From assembly GCA_037962975.1 (NCBI GenBank), contig CM075673.1, positions 154,276,667-154,340,666 on the forward strand: a stretch of 64,000 bases of DNA. The letters run 5' to 3'. Source of the stretch: Clitoria ternatea (Eukaryota > Streptophyta > Magnoliopsida > Fabales > Fabaceae). The position numbers and the translations under genes are program-made. The notes under the pieces are model-generated. The model searched no databases. It saw only the letters and a list, made by a program, of their open reading frames with translations, and was not told the origin of the DNA. Positions 1-12,640 of the stretch are shown here, in pieces. Numbering within the stretch: position 1 is the stretch's first letter; every line of letters starts with the position of its first letter.

Positions 1-1989
1 TTCTCCTTATATGAGATCGTCCTGACGTCATGACATTGGGGCCGGTATCCAGACCGGATCAACCCCAATAAAGATTGATATCCCTGCAGAACTATCTAAA
101 ATTACAAATGAGTCTAAAGCCAAAATAAAACGTGGCAGATCTGTTGGTTCTAAAGATAAAAATCGTCGAAGAAGAAAAGTAAATAAAGAAGATGGTCGAA
201 TCGAGATATAAACACTCTAGTAGAGTCTCCTGGCATAATCAAGGTTTCAAATTCAGAAGAAACCAAGGTACTTGAAATTGATAAAAATAAAGAGATCTTA
301 ATAAATTATGTTAAGAATGGAATACAATGGAATCGATAAAAGGTCGATGTTGATGAAATTTTTACATTCAAAGTAGCTCTTGATATCATAAGTGATGATA
401 AGAATCATGAGCCAAAATCTATTAAAGAATGTGCATAAAGAAATGATTGGCCAAAATGGAAAGATGCAATGTAAGAAGAGTTAAACTCACTTGCAAAACA
501 AAAATTTTTTGGACTTGTAGTCCAAACACCCAAAGGTGTAAAACCAGTTGGATACAACTGGGTCTTTACGAGAAAAAGAAATGAAAATGGTGAAATCGTG
601 CGATATAAGGCCTTTTTGCACAAGGTTTCTCACAAAGACCTGATATTGATTTCGAGGAAACATATTCACTAGTCATGGATGCAACTACTTTCTGATACTT
701 AATAAGTTTGGCTATCCGTGAAAGGCTTGACTTACACCTTATGGATGTTGTTGCAGCATATTTATATGGCTCACTTGAAAATGACATCTATATGAAACTC
801 CCCAAAAGATTTAATTTTCCCGAAGCATATAAAACAAATCCTCGAGAAAATTATTCAATTAAATTGAATAAATCTCTTTACGAACTAAAATAATCTGGAC
901 GTGTGTGGTACAACTGTCTCAGTGAATATTTGTTGAAAGAAGGGTATAAAAATGACCCAATTTGTCTATGTGTTTTTAAGAAGAGATTCGGAAAAGACTT
1001 TGTTATAATTGTTATTTATGTAGATGATTTAAACATCATCGGAACTCCTGAAGAGCTCTCAAAGGCTGTAAACTGCTTAAAAAAGGAATTCGAGATGAAA
1101 GACTTGGGAAAAACAAAGTTTTGTCTCAGGTTACAATTAGAATATTTAAAGGAAGAAATTTTAATGCATTAAAAGACTTATACAGAAAAGGTGCTAAAAC
1201 GATTCTATATGGATGAATCACACCTATTGAGCAGTCCAATGGTTGTAAGGTCACTTGAAGTGAACAAAGATCCTTTTCAACCTCAAGAGAAAAATGAAGA
1301 ACTACTTGGTCCTGAAATACCATATCTCAGTGCAATTGGTGCACTAATGTATCTTGCTAGTCATACACGACCTGATATATCATTTGATGTCAATTTGTTA
1401 GCAAGACACTGTTCTTTACCCATAAAAAGGCATTGGAATCGGATTAAACACATATTCCACTATCTTAGAGGTACAATGGATATGGGTTTATTTTTCCCAT
1501 ATGTATTTAAGGAAAACCTAATTGGTTATGCAGATGTGGGGTATTTGTCTGATCCTCATAATGGTCGATCACAAACAGGATATTTGTTCACATATGGTGG
1601 TACAACAATTTCATGGAGGTCCATAAAGCAAACGATCACAGCAACATCATCTAACATGCTGAAATTCTAGCATTACATGAAGCAAGTTGAGAATGTGTTT
1701 GGTTGAGATCTATGATTCAACATATTCAAGAAACTTGTGGCTTGCACGTTGGAAAATTACCACCAACAATCTTATGTGAAGATAATGCAACTTGTATTTC
1801 TCATTTAAAGGAGGGTTATATTAAAGGAGACAGAACAAAACATATTTAACTAAAATTCTTCTTTACTCATGATCTCATAAAGAATGATGAAATAAATGTC
1901 CAGCAAGTTCGATCATGTGAAAATTTAGCAGATATTTTTACAAAATCATTGCCAACCAAAGTCTTCGAGCAACTAGTATAGAAGATTGG
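1..1989 (+). pseudogene. Ty1/copia pol relic (CopA): reverse transcriptase and RNase H, 5' part outside the window
   Basis: Translating the plus strand in pieces gives a copia polyprotein. Around 120-160 there is a K-R-G-R-x-V-G-S-K-D-K-N linker. At 487-620 comes the start of the RT domain (P-V-G-Y-N-W-V-F-T-R-K-R). At 708-893 follow L-D-L-H-L-M-D-V-V-A-A-Y-L-Y-G and K-S-L-Y-E-L-K. At 903-1172 lies the catalytic Y-V-D-D. RNase H at 1191-1670 shows A-I-G-A-L-M-Y-L and T-R-P-D-I-S-F, and more decayed RNase H runs to about 1980. Several stops and frame changes make it non-functional. The coding end abuts the insertion point of a gypsy solo LTR at 1990, and the 3' end of the element reappears at 28314. 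The 5' LTR, gag and integrase would lie left of the window. Confidence 0.9.
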
Positions 1990-2432
1990 TATAACATTCT
2001 TAATTTTAAAATAAATTTCAGTAATCCGAATAAAATTTTGTAAATAATTTAAATTTCAAAATAGAATTTAAATTAAACAATTACAATATCAGTTTTATAA
2101 AAGCCGACCGGCTCTTTTAAGTATACAATTAAATATTTCACTCGGTATTCACAGGAGCCGGCCAAGGCTTCCACCAAAAATAGCTATGTATTCCGAGCAG
2201 TTGAGTGACTTCACTTATCATTTCCACGTTCTATATTCACTGAAAAATAACAACAGTAGAGGGTGAGCATGAACATATCAAATAACAGTTATTAAATCGG
2301 ATTAAATGTCCAATTCAAAACTATATATTATTAAACTCATATTACACAAAACTCATCATATATCATTCATTCTCATATCATCAAATAATCACATCATCAT
2401 GTTATTTTCAATGGCATATATCAATGCATATG
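1990..2432 (-). mobile_element. Solo1: solo Ty3/gypsy LTR, first part
   Basis: The stretch begins with TATAACATTCTTAA, a decayed form of the TGTAACATCCC terminus used by related LTRs here. It is preceded by attgg (1985-1989), and the same five bases follow the far LTR end at 28313. No internal domain lies between the two ends other than Gyp1, so this is a solo LTR, probably left by recombination between two LTRs. It contains GAGCCGGCCAAGGC near 2153, matched in reverse orientation at 61365 in Solo2. It is interrupted at 2432 by Gyp1. The sense strand is inferred to be minus from similarity to the other LTRs. Confidence 0.8.
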
Positions 2433-4997
2433 TGTAACACCCTCGGTTAGATAAGACAAACCCTTCTGTAGGTTCATCCTATTTAACTAAGTGTTAACAA
2501 TTTTTAGAAAAAGTGAATATATATTTTTTTAATAAAATAATGGCATATCAGTGGAAGCAAATAGTAGATAATCACATAGTCATTTACAAACTGTAAGTAA
2601 TTGTACTCTTAACAGAATAGGGCACGCAGGCACCCTTAAATATTAATATAGTCATCCATAAATATTTAACTACATATATTCTATTTTTAATGAGTATTCT
2701 CAGTTGGTCCAACGTATTGCTGTTCTTCGTATTCTGGTTCTTGATTCCCTAATTCCTCTAAAATATCAACAGTAAGGGTGAGTATAACCCAAGACCCTGA
2801 AGGTTAACCGGTGTGGACATAATCCAGTTAACAGATAATATCACATAAATCATACAATTAACATATTTATAACTATAACAATCAAATATGCTGTCATGGA
2901 ATGCATGAGTTTGGTTTATTATGTTTTATCTTTGGTTAAGTCTCATGATGCATGTGGGCCCAGTAAATCGATTCTTCATCTTCTCATTCTTTCTAGAGCG
3001 ATCGAGTCCGCCCAAGCTCCCATTTATTTTCATAAGGTACGAATGAACTCACAGGTTCTCATCAATATATATTATTTTGGGGCTTGGATCTCCGCGATCA
3101 TAGTTACACTCCATCATTTAGTCAAATTACACCAGAATTGCATCGTCTCACCCGGCTTCAGGCACGACTCTGATGCCATTGGGTTTCCGTTCCGGTTGTA
3201 CTCCCAAGATTCTTCATGGAGATCGAACGTGAGTGTCCTCCACTGTACCAAGTGTATGCTCTAGATATTTTTTTTTTCTCCGTCAAAATATTTTCATGAT
3301 GCGAAATGCATTCTTTTTATCATTTGATCCTTGGGTATCTATGTGTTTCCATTCTCATCATATTATTCACAAGCTCTTGGATCCCATCAACTATTTAAAC
3401 GTTGTAAGTCATTCATTCTTAGTATTTTCATAGTTCAACACCGATCATATCCATTTAATCATCAAAATTAATCAATACAGTCAATCAAACATATTCACTG
3501 AAACATCATAGTCATTAATAAGCAACATAGCCAATTGAACATATTCATAGCAATAAAGATATACATATATAACAAATATATAACAATTAAAGCATTTAAA
3601 TTCAAACAATTCCCGAACCTGCCCTGGAAAGGTGAGGACCAAAGGTACCTTAACCCTTTCCTAACACTCGGTTTTCCCCAGAATACCCGAGAATATACCC
3701 CCCTTACCTTAATGGAGTTGAGGCAGCTTCCCTTCACTGTCCTTGCTTCAGTTCCGAGTGAGAGAGAAAAGGAAAAAGAGAGAGAGAAAACTTGTACGTA
3801 GAAGAAGAAGGAGAGAGCTTTTGTAAATTTCTAATGGTTCTGAACTTGGGAATGAAGGGTGGCATTGATTAATAAAGAGAAGGCAAGTGCGAGACAATAC
3901 TTTCTCATGAGTGAGGTTAGGTGAGGATAATAGAAACTTTCGGCTATTTTCCAGTCAGCTTTGCATGATGGAAGGGAATATATATTAAGATATATAAAGG
4001 TGCTTTGATTGGTGCAACTTTTCCCTGCAATTGGCTCGTTGTGACAGTCCTTTTTGGATTTATGTGGACTTAGTGGACCAGTCAGCAGGAACGAAAGGAA
4101 AAATGGCTACAGGGGTCATCTCGCTCAAGCGAAATCCGACTCACTTGAGTGAGGCACAAGGCTCGCTTGGGCGAAGTGAAGAAACTGAGCGAAATGAGTG
4201 ATTATACATCAGGGGTCCTTCTCGCTCAAGCAAAATCCGACTCGCTTGAGTGAGTCATCTAGTCCTCGCTCGGAATTCCTCTGAAACCGACTCAAGTACT
4301 CGGTTTCTCACTCGGTAAAATGTGTCCAGACCGAGCTCTCTCTCTCAAACTTTCACTCGGTAATTTGTTCTGAATCCGAGTCTTCATTCACTCGGGTTCC
4401 ACTCGGTAAAACCTTCCAGAACCGACTCCCATCTAATTGGACACTCACTCGGACTGTGTCTTTTTGAATCACTCGGACATATCTTCCTCTCCGAATGGAC
4501 CCACTTGGATTTCTGTTACTCAGAAATGAGTTTTCCTCTAATTGAACCTGCATCTCTCAGATGCCCACACTCAGGGAAGTTTCACTCGGAAAAGGAAGTA
4601 CTTGGCAAGGTTTGACTCGGAAACGAGTCATTCGAGGTTGTTTGACTCGGAAATTTCACCCAGAAGTGGTTCTCTTGAACACACTTCTCTCCACACCAGG
4701 ATTTCACTCGGTAGTAACCCTCTCGCTCATAATTTACTCGGAAAACATAACCTTACACTCGGAATTTCATCCTTCACTCGGAATTTCTCTCTGTCACTCA
4801 GAACAGAGTCCTTTTTCACTTGGAATTCGCATAATACCTTTAATGGTCTATATAATTTCCATAACCACACACAAAAATGAAATTTCTGAGATATCACATA
4901 CCATCTACAGGGTATTTATTCACTTATTCTTACTTACAAACTTTCCATACTTCAAAATTACAAGGTTAAAACTGTTTCTAAAAACAGGGATGTTACA
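2433..4997 (-). repeat. Gyp1 3' LTR (2565 bp)
   Basis: It runs TG...CA and is collinear with the interrupted copy at 9648-26255. On the plus strand it carries, in order: the R/U5 side near the start (a CTCACCC-like word in sense orientation near 2775), an AT-rich TATA-like stretch at 3980-4000 (sense strand TTTATATATC), a cluster of GCTCAAGCGA near-palindromes (4108-4260), and a long cluster of ACTCGG words (4270-4830). Small ORFs such as the one at 4561-5151 are reading frames through these repeats and are not genes. Confidence 0.88.
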
Positions 4998-5013
4998 CTC
5001 TCCTCCCCTTTTA
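4998..5013 (-). other. Gyp1 polypurine tract
   Basis: Directly next to the 3' LTR end at 4997, the minus strand reads AAAAGGGGAGGAGAG. This is the position expected for the plus-strand primer of reverse transcription. Confidence 0.8.
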
Positions 5014-5031
5014 GGAATTTCGTCCCGAAAT

Positions 5032-8000
5032 TCAAAGTTGGAACAATTGAGGGTACAGTTCCCTGATCTTCTCCTTAATTTCCCAAGTAGCGTCCCCGTC
5101 ATCTGTTTGACTCCAAACTACTTTGACCAAAGAGATTTCCTTGCCTCTTAGCTGTTTGAGACGTCGGTTAACAATCTTAACTGGTGATGCTTCAAAGGTA
5201 AGGTTTTCTTTCAGAACAAACTGATCAGGACTCAGAACATGATCAGGGCTTGGTACATATTTACGGAGTTGAGAGACATGAAAAACATTATGAAGGTTTG
5301 TTAGCTCGGGTGGCAGAGCAATACGGTACGCATGAGTTCCTATCTTTTGCAAAATCTGATAGGGTTCTACGTATCTGGGGCTTAACTTCTTGGCCTTTAA
5401 AGCTCTTCCTACTCCAGTGGTAGGGGTAACTTTGAGAAATACATGATCTCCCTCCTCAAATTCCAATGGCTTTCGACGTTTGTCGTAGTAACTCTTTTGT
5501 CTATCTTGTGAAGCCTTCATTGCCATTTGGATCTTTTGGACTTGTTCTGTAGTCTTCTGAACAATCTCTGGTCCAATTATCATCTTCTCACCCGTCTCAT
5601 ACCAACACAAAGGTGTACGACATTTCCTTCCATATAAAGCCTCATAAGGGGCCATTCTGATGCTAGCATGATAGCTGTTGTTGTAAGTGAACTCAACAAG
5701 TGGGAGATATTCTTGCCAACTTCCCCCATGTTCTAAGACATAAAGACGTAACAGATCTTCAAGAGTTTTGATTGTCCTTTCTGATTGTCTGTCTGTCTAT
5801 GGATGATATGCGGAACTTAACTTTAGACGAGTTCCTAAAGCTTGTTGCAGGCTCTTCCAAAACTGTGATGTGAAACGAGGATCTCGGTCAGACACAATTG
5901 CAGTGGGAGTTCCATGTAATTGTACGATTTCCTTAATATAGATCTGGTTGAGTTTCTCTAGAGAATACTTCATATTGACAGGAATGAAGTGAGCGGTCTT
6001 TGTTAATCGATCCACGATTACCCAAATAGCATCATACCCAGCTGATGTTCTAGGAAGTCCGGTCATGAAATCCATAGCAATCTCATCCCATTTCCATTCT
6101 GGTATCTCCAAAGGTCGAAGGATCCCACTTGGTCGTTGTTGTTCTGCCTTTACCTTCTGACACATCAGGCAAGCTGTTACATACTCAGCGATATCCCTTT
6201 TCATTCCTTGCCACTAGAATATTTTCTTCAAGTCCTGATACATCTTGGTCGATCCGGGGTGGATACTGTATTTACTTTTGTAGGCTTCATCAAGGATGGA
6301 TCTTTTAAGATCTGTGTTAACTGGAATACAGAGTCTCTGTTGATACCTGATCACCCCATGTTCATCTTTGCTAAATTCCGAGCCTTCTTCTCTTGTCTTT
6401 TCTGCTAGACCTTGTAATTCCTAGTCATTAGCTTGAGCTTCTTTGACTTGTTCCAGGAAATCATTGGAAATTCTTAACATTCCAACCATAAGGCTTCCCC
6501 TTTTAGGTGTTACTGCCAGATTCAGATCGCAAAACTGTTCAATCAATTCCAACTCCTTTGTCATCATATATGATAGGCGTAGAGCTTTTCTGCTGAGTGC
6601 GTCACCTACAACATTTGCTTTTCCAGGATGATATCGGAGTTCAAAATCATAATTTTTGATGAATTCCATCCACCTACGTTGTCGCATATTCAACTCTTTC
6701 TGGTCGAACAGGTACTTTAAGCTTTTATGGTCACTAAAGACTTCAAAATATGTGCCATATAAGTAGTGCCTCCAAATTTTCAAGGCAAACATAACTGCAG
6801 CTAATTCCAAATCATGTGTAGGATAATTAACTTCATGTGGTCTTAGCTGTCGTGAGGCATAAGCAACAACCTTTCTTTCTTGCATTAGATCACATCCCAG
6901 TCCTTGTCTTGACGCATCACAATATACTTCATATGGCTTGGCAGGATCTGGCAAAATCAAGACAGGTGCACTAGTGAGTCATTGGCGTAACTCCGTAAAA
7001 CTGCTTTCACATTTATCAGTCCATTCAAATGGTTGATCTTTACGGGTCAGCCTATTTAAAGGTGCTGCAATTCGAGAGAAATTCTCGATGAATCGATGAT
7101 AATATCCAGCAAGTCCAAGGAAACTGCGAATTTCCGTAACATTCTTGGGTTGTTCCCACTTTAGTACAGCTTCAACTTTTGTAGGATCCATGACAATTCC
7201 CTCTTTAGAGATAACATGTCCTAAAAATTTTACTTCCGTCAACCAGAATTCACATTTTGATAACTTGGCGTATAATTGTCTTGCTTGTAGCGTATTTAGA
7301 ACAATTCAGAGATGTTCTTCATGTTCTTTATGGCTCTTGGAGTAGACAAGAATGTCGTCAATGAATACCACTACGAATTTGTCCAAGTACTCATGGAAAA
7401 TCCGATTCATGTATCCCATAAAGACTGCAGGTGCATTGGTAACTCCAAAGGGCATAACAAGATACTCATAGTGCCCATATCGTGTCCTGAATGCTGTTTT
7501 GGGTACATCATCTTCCTTCACCCTTATTTGATGGTAGCCTGATCACAAATCAATCTTTGAAAAGACAGTGGCTCCTCGTAGTTGGTCCATCAAATCATCA
7601 ATCCTTGGAAGAGGGTATCGGTTCTTGATCGTAGCTTTATTCAACTGACGATAGTCAACGCACAACCGCATACTGCCATCCTTCTTTTTGACTAGAAGAA
7701 CTGGTGCTCCCCAAGGTGAGACACTGGGTCTGATCATTCCTTTCTCTAGAAGTTCTTCTATTTGCTTTTTGAGCTCACTGAGTTCCTTGGGTGACATTCG
7801 GTAAGGAGCAATAGAGATTGGTCCCACACCCGGTATAATGTCAATACTGAATTCAACTTCTCGCTCTGGAGGTAGCTCTCGTATATCCTCAGGGAATACT
7901 TCTGGAAATTCTTGAACAACAGGAATCTGATCAATTTGAGAAGTGTCCCTACTTTCAGTATCAGTAAGGATCATGTATATGTGGACTTCTTTTGCTGGAA

Positions 8001-8427
8001 TTACCTTTTCTGAGCTAACAGGACAAGAATCAATGTCTTGATCACATTGAGATGTAGTAGACCCGAGAGAGATGGATCTATTATGACAGTCAATAAGAAT
8101 ATGGTTGGCAGCAAGCCAATTCATTCCTAGAACAATATCTAGATCAATCAAAGGCAAACATATCAGATCTACTTGATAAGCTTTCCCTTCGATGTTGAGA
8201 GGACATTTCAAACACATGCAGGAAGGGCAAATGGGCTTATTGGCAGCAGTCATGACAATCATCTTATTGGGCAGAGAGGTTATAGGTAGCTTTAAATGTT
8301 TTACACAATTCTCAGATATGAAAGAGTGAGTGGCTCCAGAATCATATAATACATTTAACAGAGTACTTCCTATAAAGCATGTACCTTGTACAACATCGTT
8401 CTCTTGTGATATTTCTGCACCATTCAT
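5032..8427 (-). pseudogene. Gyp1 pol: protease, RT, RNase H, integrase, chromodomain-like tail
   Basis: One reading frame runs from 8427 to 5032 without a frameshift but with six in-frame stops, at 7543, 7306, 6979, 6421, 6214 and 5797. Protease: Y-D-S-G-A-T-H-S near 8340. RT: N-R-Y-P-L-P-R-I-D-D (about 7620), Y-L-V-M-P-F-G (about 7460) and the catalytic F-I-D-D near 7360. RNase H: Y-C-D-A-S at about 6920 and S-D-H-K-S-L-K-Y-L-F near 6720. Integrase: C-L-M-C zinc-binding pair near 6165, M-D-F-M-T-G-L near 6070, S-D-R-D-P-R-F-T-S near 5880. The C-terminal tail (5032-5150, S-L-V-K-V-V-W) resembles the chromodomain-like end of Tekay/Del elements, which in chromoviruses is thought to steer integration toward certain chromatin. 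It cannot encode a full protein as it stands. Confidence 0.93.
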
Positions 8428-9467
8428 GGTAAAAACTCTAGCATTTCCTCACGGTCTTCCAGTTGAGCCAGTTCCGGGCCTTCTAGGATTATTGTTTTGG
8501 TTGAAGTTGTTGTTGCGGTGAACATTCTGCATCCTCGGGGCATTATTTGCAGGGGTATTTGTAGCAGGCCCTCCATTCCCTTGGCCTGTTGGTCACACTA
8601 TCTGTCTTTGAGTCATCTGTTACTGGTTGTTAGTATTTCTGTACCAACATTCAACATCACGATGTCCAGCCCGTCCGCAAATTGTACAGATTTTACCTCT
8701 TTGGTTCCCCTGATCCCTTGAAGGAATTCGGTTGGCTGAGTAAGGTGGTCGGAAATATGGTCGATCTCCTCGAAAATCCTTTCTTTGTTGTCGGTCTGGC
8801 ATCCGTCGCTCTGGACCATGACTAGACGTTCCAGGTCATCGAAGATTAGAGGTATTCTCAAATATGCGACACCGGTCAACCAAGGTAGAGAATTGAGTGA
8901 TTTGCTGGCAACATATGGCTTGACGTATCTCCTGTCGTAGCCCTGCTTCAAACTTTGCGCATCTCGACGCTTCTCCTATGTGGGTGTAGTAAGGACAACA
9001 TTTGGCCAATTCATCAAACTTAGCAACATATTCCCCACTGTCATATTGCCTTATTTTAGATTAAAGAATTCCTGCTCCTTCTACCTCCTTATGTCTTCAG
9101 GGAAGTATTTAGCGAGAAACTCTGTCTTGAATCGTCCCCAAGTAACGACATGTCCATCAGTTATTAATCTGATTCTAGCATGAGTCCACCAGTGCTCTGC
9201 TTCCCCAACCAGCATGAAGACGGCAAAGGTTATCCTGTCCTCGTCAGGGCATCGCATAGCGGCAAAAATCTTTTCAAGGTGTTCAATCCATAATTGTGCT
9301 CCTTCTGGATCAAAGCCTCCCTTGAATTGTGTAGGATTGTTCCTCTGAAAGTCAGCTAGTCCTTGGCTCTGCCTAGTAGAAGCATGAGGTAATTCTTGTC
9401 GTTCTATTACCTCCACGATTCGGGTAAGAAGTTCCTCCATGACATGATCATTGTTTCGGCGAGCCAT
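8428..9467 (-). pseudogene. Gyp1 gag
   Basis: The start codon at 9467 opens a frame with the gypsy gag signature: F-K-G-G-F-D-P-E-G-A near 9310 and E-A-E-H-W-W around 9195. It hits an in-frame TAG at 9081-9083. Somewhere between 9080 and 8960 the frame shifts to that of pol, where the rest of the capsid reads on. A retroviral zinc knuckle C-T-I-C-G-R-A-G-H-R-D-V-E-C lies at about 8660-8705. Further stops occur at 8620 and between there and 8427. Gag forms the particle shell and binds the element RNA. Confidence 0.88.
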
Positions 9468-9631
9468 TTGAAAATTGCTGAAAGAATATCAACAAAAGGT
9501 TCACGGTATATGTTATGTGGAGAATTCCACACAGAAAATCTAGTCTTAGGTGTTTTATGGACTGTGTAATATTTCTATCAGAGTACATGGAAACCTAATG
9601 GTCCACTCCCCAAGCTTAATGAATCGACTAT

Positions 9632-9643
9632 GCTCTGATACCA
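9632..9643 (-). other. Gyp1 primer binding site, initiator tRNA-Met
   Basis: The minus strand reads TGGTATCAGAGC four bases inside the 5' LTR end at 9648. This complements the 3' end of plant initiator tRNA-Met and fixes the transcription direction. Confidence 0.93.
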
Positions 9644-9647
9644 CCAA

Positions 9648-10471
9648 TGTAACACCCTCGTTTAGATAAGACAAACCCTTCTGTAGGTTCATCCTATTTA
9701 ACTAAGAGTGTTAACAATTTTTAGAAAAAGTGAATATATTTTTTTTAATAAAATAATGGCATATCAGTGGAAGCAAATAGTAGATAATCACATAGTCATT
9801 CACAAACTGTAAGTAATTGTACTCTTAACAGAATGGGGCACGCAGGCACCCTTAAATATTAATACAGTCATCCATAAATATTTAATTACATATATTCTAT
9901 TTTTAATGAGTATTCTCAGTTGGTCCAGCGTATTGCTGTTCTTCGTATTCTGGTTCTTGATTTCCTAATTCCTCTGAAATATCAACAGTAAGGGTGAGTA
10001 TAACCCAAGACCCCGAAGGTTAACCGGTGCGGACATAATCCAGTTAACAGATAATATCACATAAATCATACAATTAACATATTTATAACTATAACAATCA
10101 AATATGCTGTCATGGAATGCATGAGTTTGGTTTATTATGTTTTATCTTTGGTAAAGTCTCATGATGCATGTGGGCCCAGTAAATCGATTCTTCATCTTCT
10201 CATTCTTTCTAGAGCGATCGGAGTCCGCCCAAGCCCCCATTTATTTTCATAAGGTACGAATGAACTCACAGGTTCTCATCAATATATATTATTTTGGGGC
10301 TTGGATCTCTGCGATCATAGTTACACTCCGTCATTTAGTCAAAGTACACCAGAATTGCATCGTCTCACCCGGCTTCAGGCGCGACTCTGATGCCATTGGG
10401 TTTCCGTTCCGGTTGTACTCCCAAGATTCTTCATGTAGATCGAACGTGAGTGTCCTCCACTGTACCAAGTG
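9648..10471 (-). repeat. Gyp1 5' LTR, segment 1 (collinear with 2433-3250)
   Basis: It starts TGTAACACCCTCG like the 3' LTR at 2433 and follows it closely up to ACCAAGTG, where Gyp2 is inserted. The last five bases, aagtg (10467-10471), are the left TSD of Gyp2. The LTR resumes at 23381. Confidence 0.9.
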
Positions 10472-10974
10472 TGTGACGTCCCGTATAATTTTTCGAATAA
10501 ATTTTTCGCGTTTTCAAAAGATCATTTTAAAATTCATGAATTAAAATCAGAGTTCACATAAAAGTCGATAATAGCGGAATATTATCATGCATACTAGTCG
10601 TGAATAATAAAATTCAAGGAATAATTACGTAGCGGAAACAATTTTAAAAATAACAGTACATAACCCGTTGTATTTATTACAAATCGTAAAATTAGAATAA
10701 ATTCGAAATCCAAGCAATAATTCACATAGGCATCAACCATAGCATTACTCTTCATTCTGGGTGGCATTCACTGTAAAAAATTAATGTAAGAGTGAGACAG
10801 AATATAGAATAAATATAAAATATATAGAATTGCACAAACACAATCAATAATACATAATGATATGATGAATATGCCAAACAAGTTCATTTAATAAGTCTTT
10901 AATTAGTCAAATGATGTCATGCTGGATCCATTTGGTTTGGTGGGAATACTGCAGTAAAAATCTCATAGAGACCT

Positions 10975-11120
10975 CGGTAGGAATTTATACAGTCATGGAT
11001 CCCTACAGCCCCATGACCCAAACATTAGTAGAAATTTATACAGTCATGGATCCCTACAGCCCCATGACCCAAACATCAGTAGGAATTTATACAGTCATGG
11101 ATCCCTACAGCCCCATGACC
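10975..11120. repeat. 51-bp tandem repeat, three copies, in the Gyp2 3' LTR
   Basis: Copies start at about 10975, 11026 and 11077. Each contains TTATACAGTCATGGATCCCT followed by ACAGCCCCATGACC. The partner LTR has two copies (19846-19940). Because 51 is divisible by three, the unit reads as a repeated 17-residue peptide in one frame, which is incidental. Confidence 0.9.
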
Positions 11121-11589
11121 CTCATAACAAAAATAGGGCTTTAACTCATCATAGAGTAACCCCCCACCAGGGTAGGCAATCATGGAACCCCTAAAATTCC
11201 ATGGTGTGTCCAAATGCTTATGATGCATGAATGCCTTTAATTCTCTTTATCATTTAACATACCATGATATTAATATTTCCAAAACCACTTGGAAAATCAC
11301 AAGTCCTCAAAGGACACATCACATATAATAATTTTTAGAATCATGGATTTACTGTTTCAACCACATGTAACAATAACCACAAGGCATTCATGTACATATA
11401 TATTAATTATGTCATTCATAATTATTCACCACCAAAATATACAACCGTATGATACTCATTAAACATGCAAAAACATCAATAATAAATCATAATCACTCAA
11501 GAGTTTAATAATAAATTGTTACTCATAGAGAAAATATCATTTTCATTCATAATAACCATTATAATTAAGTTTCAGCATTTCCAACAGCA

Positions 11590-12640
11590 ACATACTCTAG
11601 TATATCAGCCATAACTTGAACACATCAAATCCTTTTGAGGTGATTCCACTTGCTGTAGTTCAATAATAGAATTATCTACAATTTTCATGAAGAACACAAT
11701 TTCAAATTCCAAACAGAAATACCACTTATTCATGAAATACCACACTGCCTCAAGGTGAGTTTTCAAAACGTACATATATTAGTAATTTGAATGTTTCTGG
11801 AGCTACAAAAATGATTTTGGCATTAAACCAGTTCTAAATTATTCTTAACACAATTATCTACAACTTTTATGAAGACACCAATCGCTAATGCTCACCACAA
11901 AATTCCCAGTTTTAAAAATAAAATTCGTATTTCAGATTAATAGAATTACAGCTTGTAGATACTTCAGTATTTTAGGCATAATTCGAGCTACAAAAATCCT
12001 TTTGACTTTAAACTACTTTCTATAGATCCATAACATAAATATCTATAACTTTCATGAAGACATCAAAGTCTAAAAACGTATGTATAATTCCCAGAATATT
12101 CATATATGCACAAAACACAAGATAAGTATTTCAATCGGACATGTTGTAGTATTTTGATCATAACTCATGCTATACATATCCAATTCAGCCGGTTCAGGTC
12201 TCACAATTCACATAACAAGAAGATCCACAACTTTAATGAAGACACCAATCACTAATTCTCACCATAAAATTCCCAGTTTTAAAAATAAAAGTCGTATCTC
12301 AAGTTAACAGATTTACAGCTTGAATATACTTCAGTATTTTAGGCATAACTCGAGCTACAAAAATCATTTTAACTTGAAACCACTTTCTACAGATCCATAA
12401 CACAAATATCTATAACTTTCATGAAGACATCAAAGGCTTATTATGCATGTATAAGTCCCAGACTTTTAATATATTAACAAAACATAGGATAAATATTCCA
12501 CACGGACATGTTGTAGTATTTTGGCTATAACTTTTGCTAGACATATCCAAATCAATTGATTCAAGCATCAAAATTCACATAACAAAAAAATCTACAACTT
12601 TGATGAAGAAGTCAGAATCAAATTCATAAGTTTTCAGCTT
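11590..12640. repeat. Six-unit array of about 184 bp in the Gyp2 3' LTR
   Basis: An anchor word, ACAACTTTCATGAAGA with variants, recurs with its ATGAA at 11687, 11869, 12054, 12236, 12421 and 12603. Spacings alternate 182, 185, 182, 185, 182. Units 2 and 4 share CACCAATC...CACCA(C/T)AAAATTCCCAG, and units 3 and 5 share ATCAAAG...TCCCAGA, so the array is built of dimers of about 367 bp. The matching array in the other LTR is at about 20405-21450. Confidence 0.85.

Noticed and set aside
4561..5151. 196-residue ORF on the plus strand, partly repeated at 25819-26301
   Set aside because: It runs through the ACTCGG cluster of the Gyp1 LTR and then antisense to integrase; LTR duplication explains the second copy.
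10911..11144. ORF with a repeated 17-residue peptide
   Set aside because: It is the translation of the 51-bp tandem repeat in a non-coding LTR; the period being a multiple of three keeps it open.
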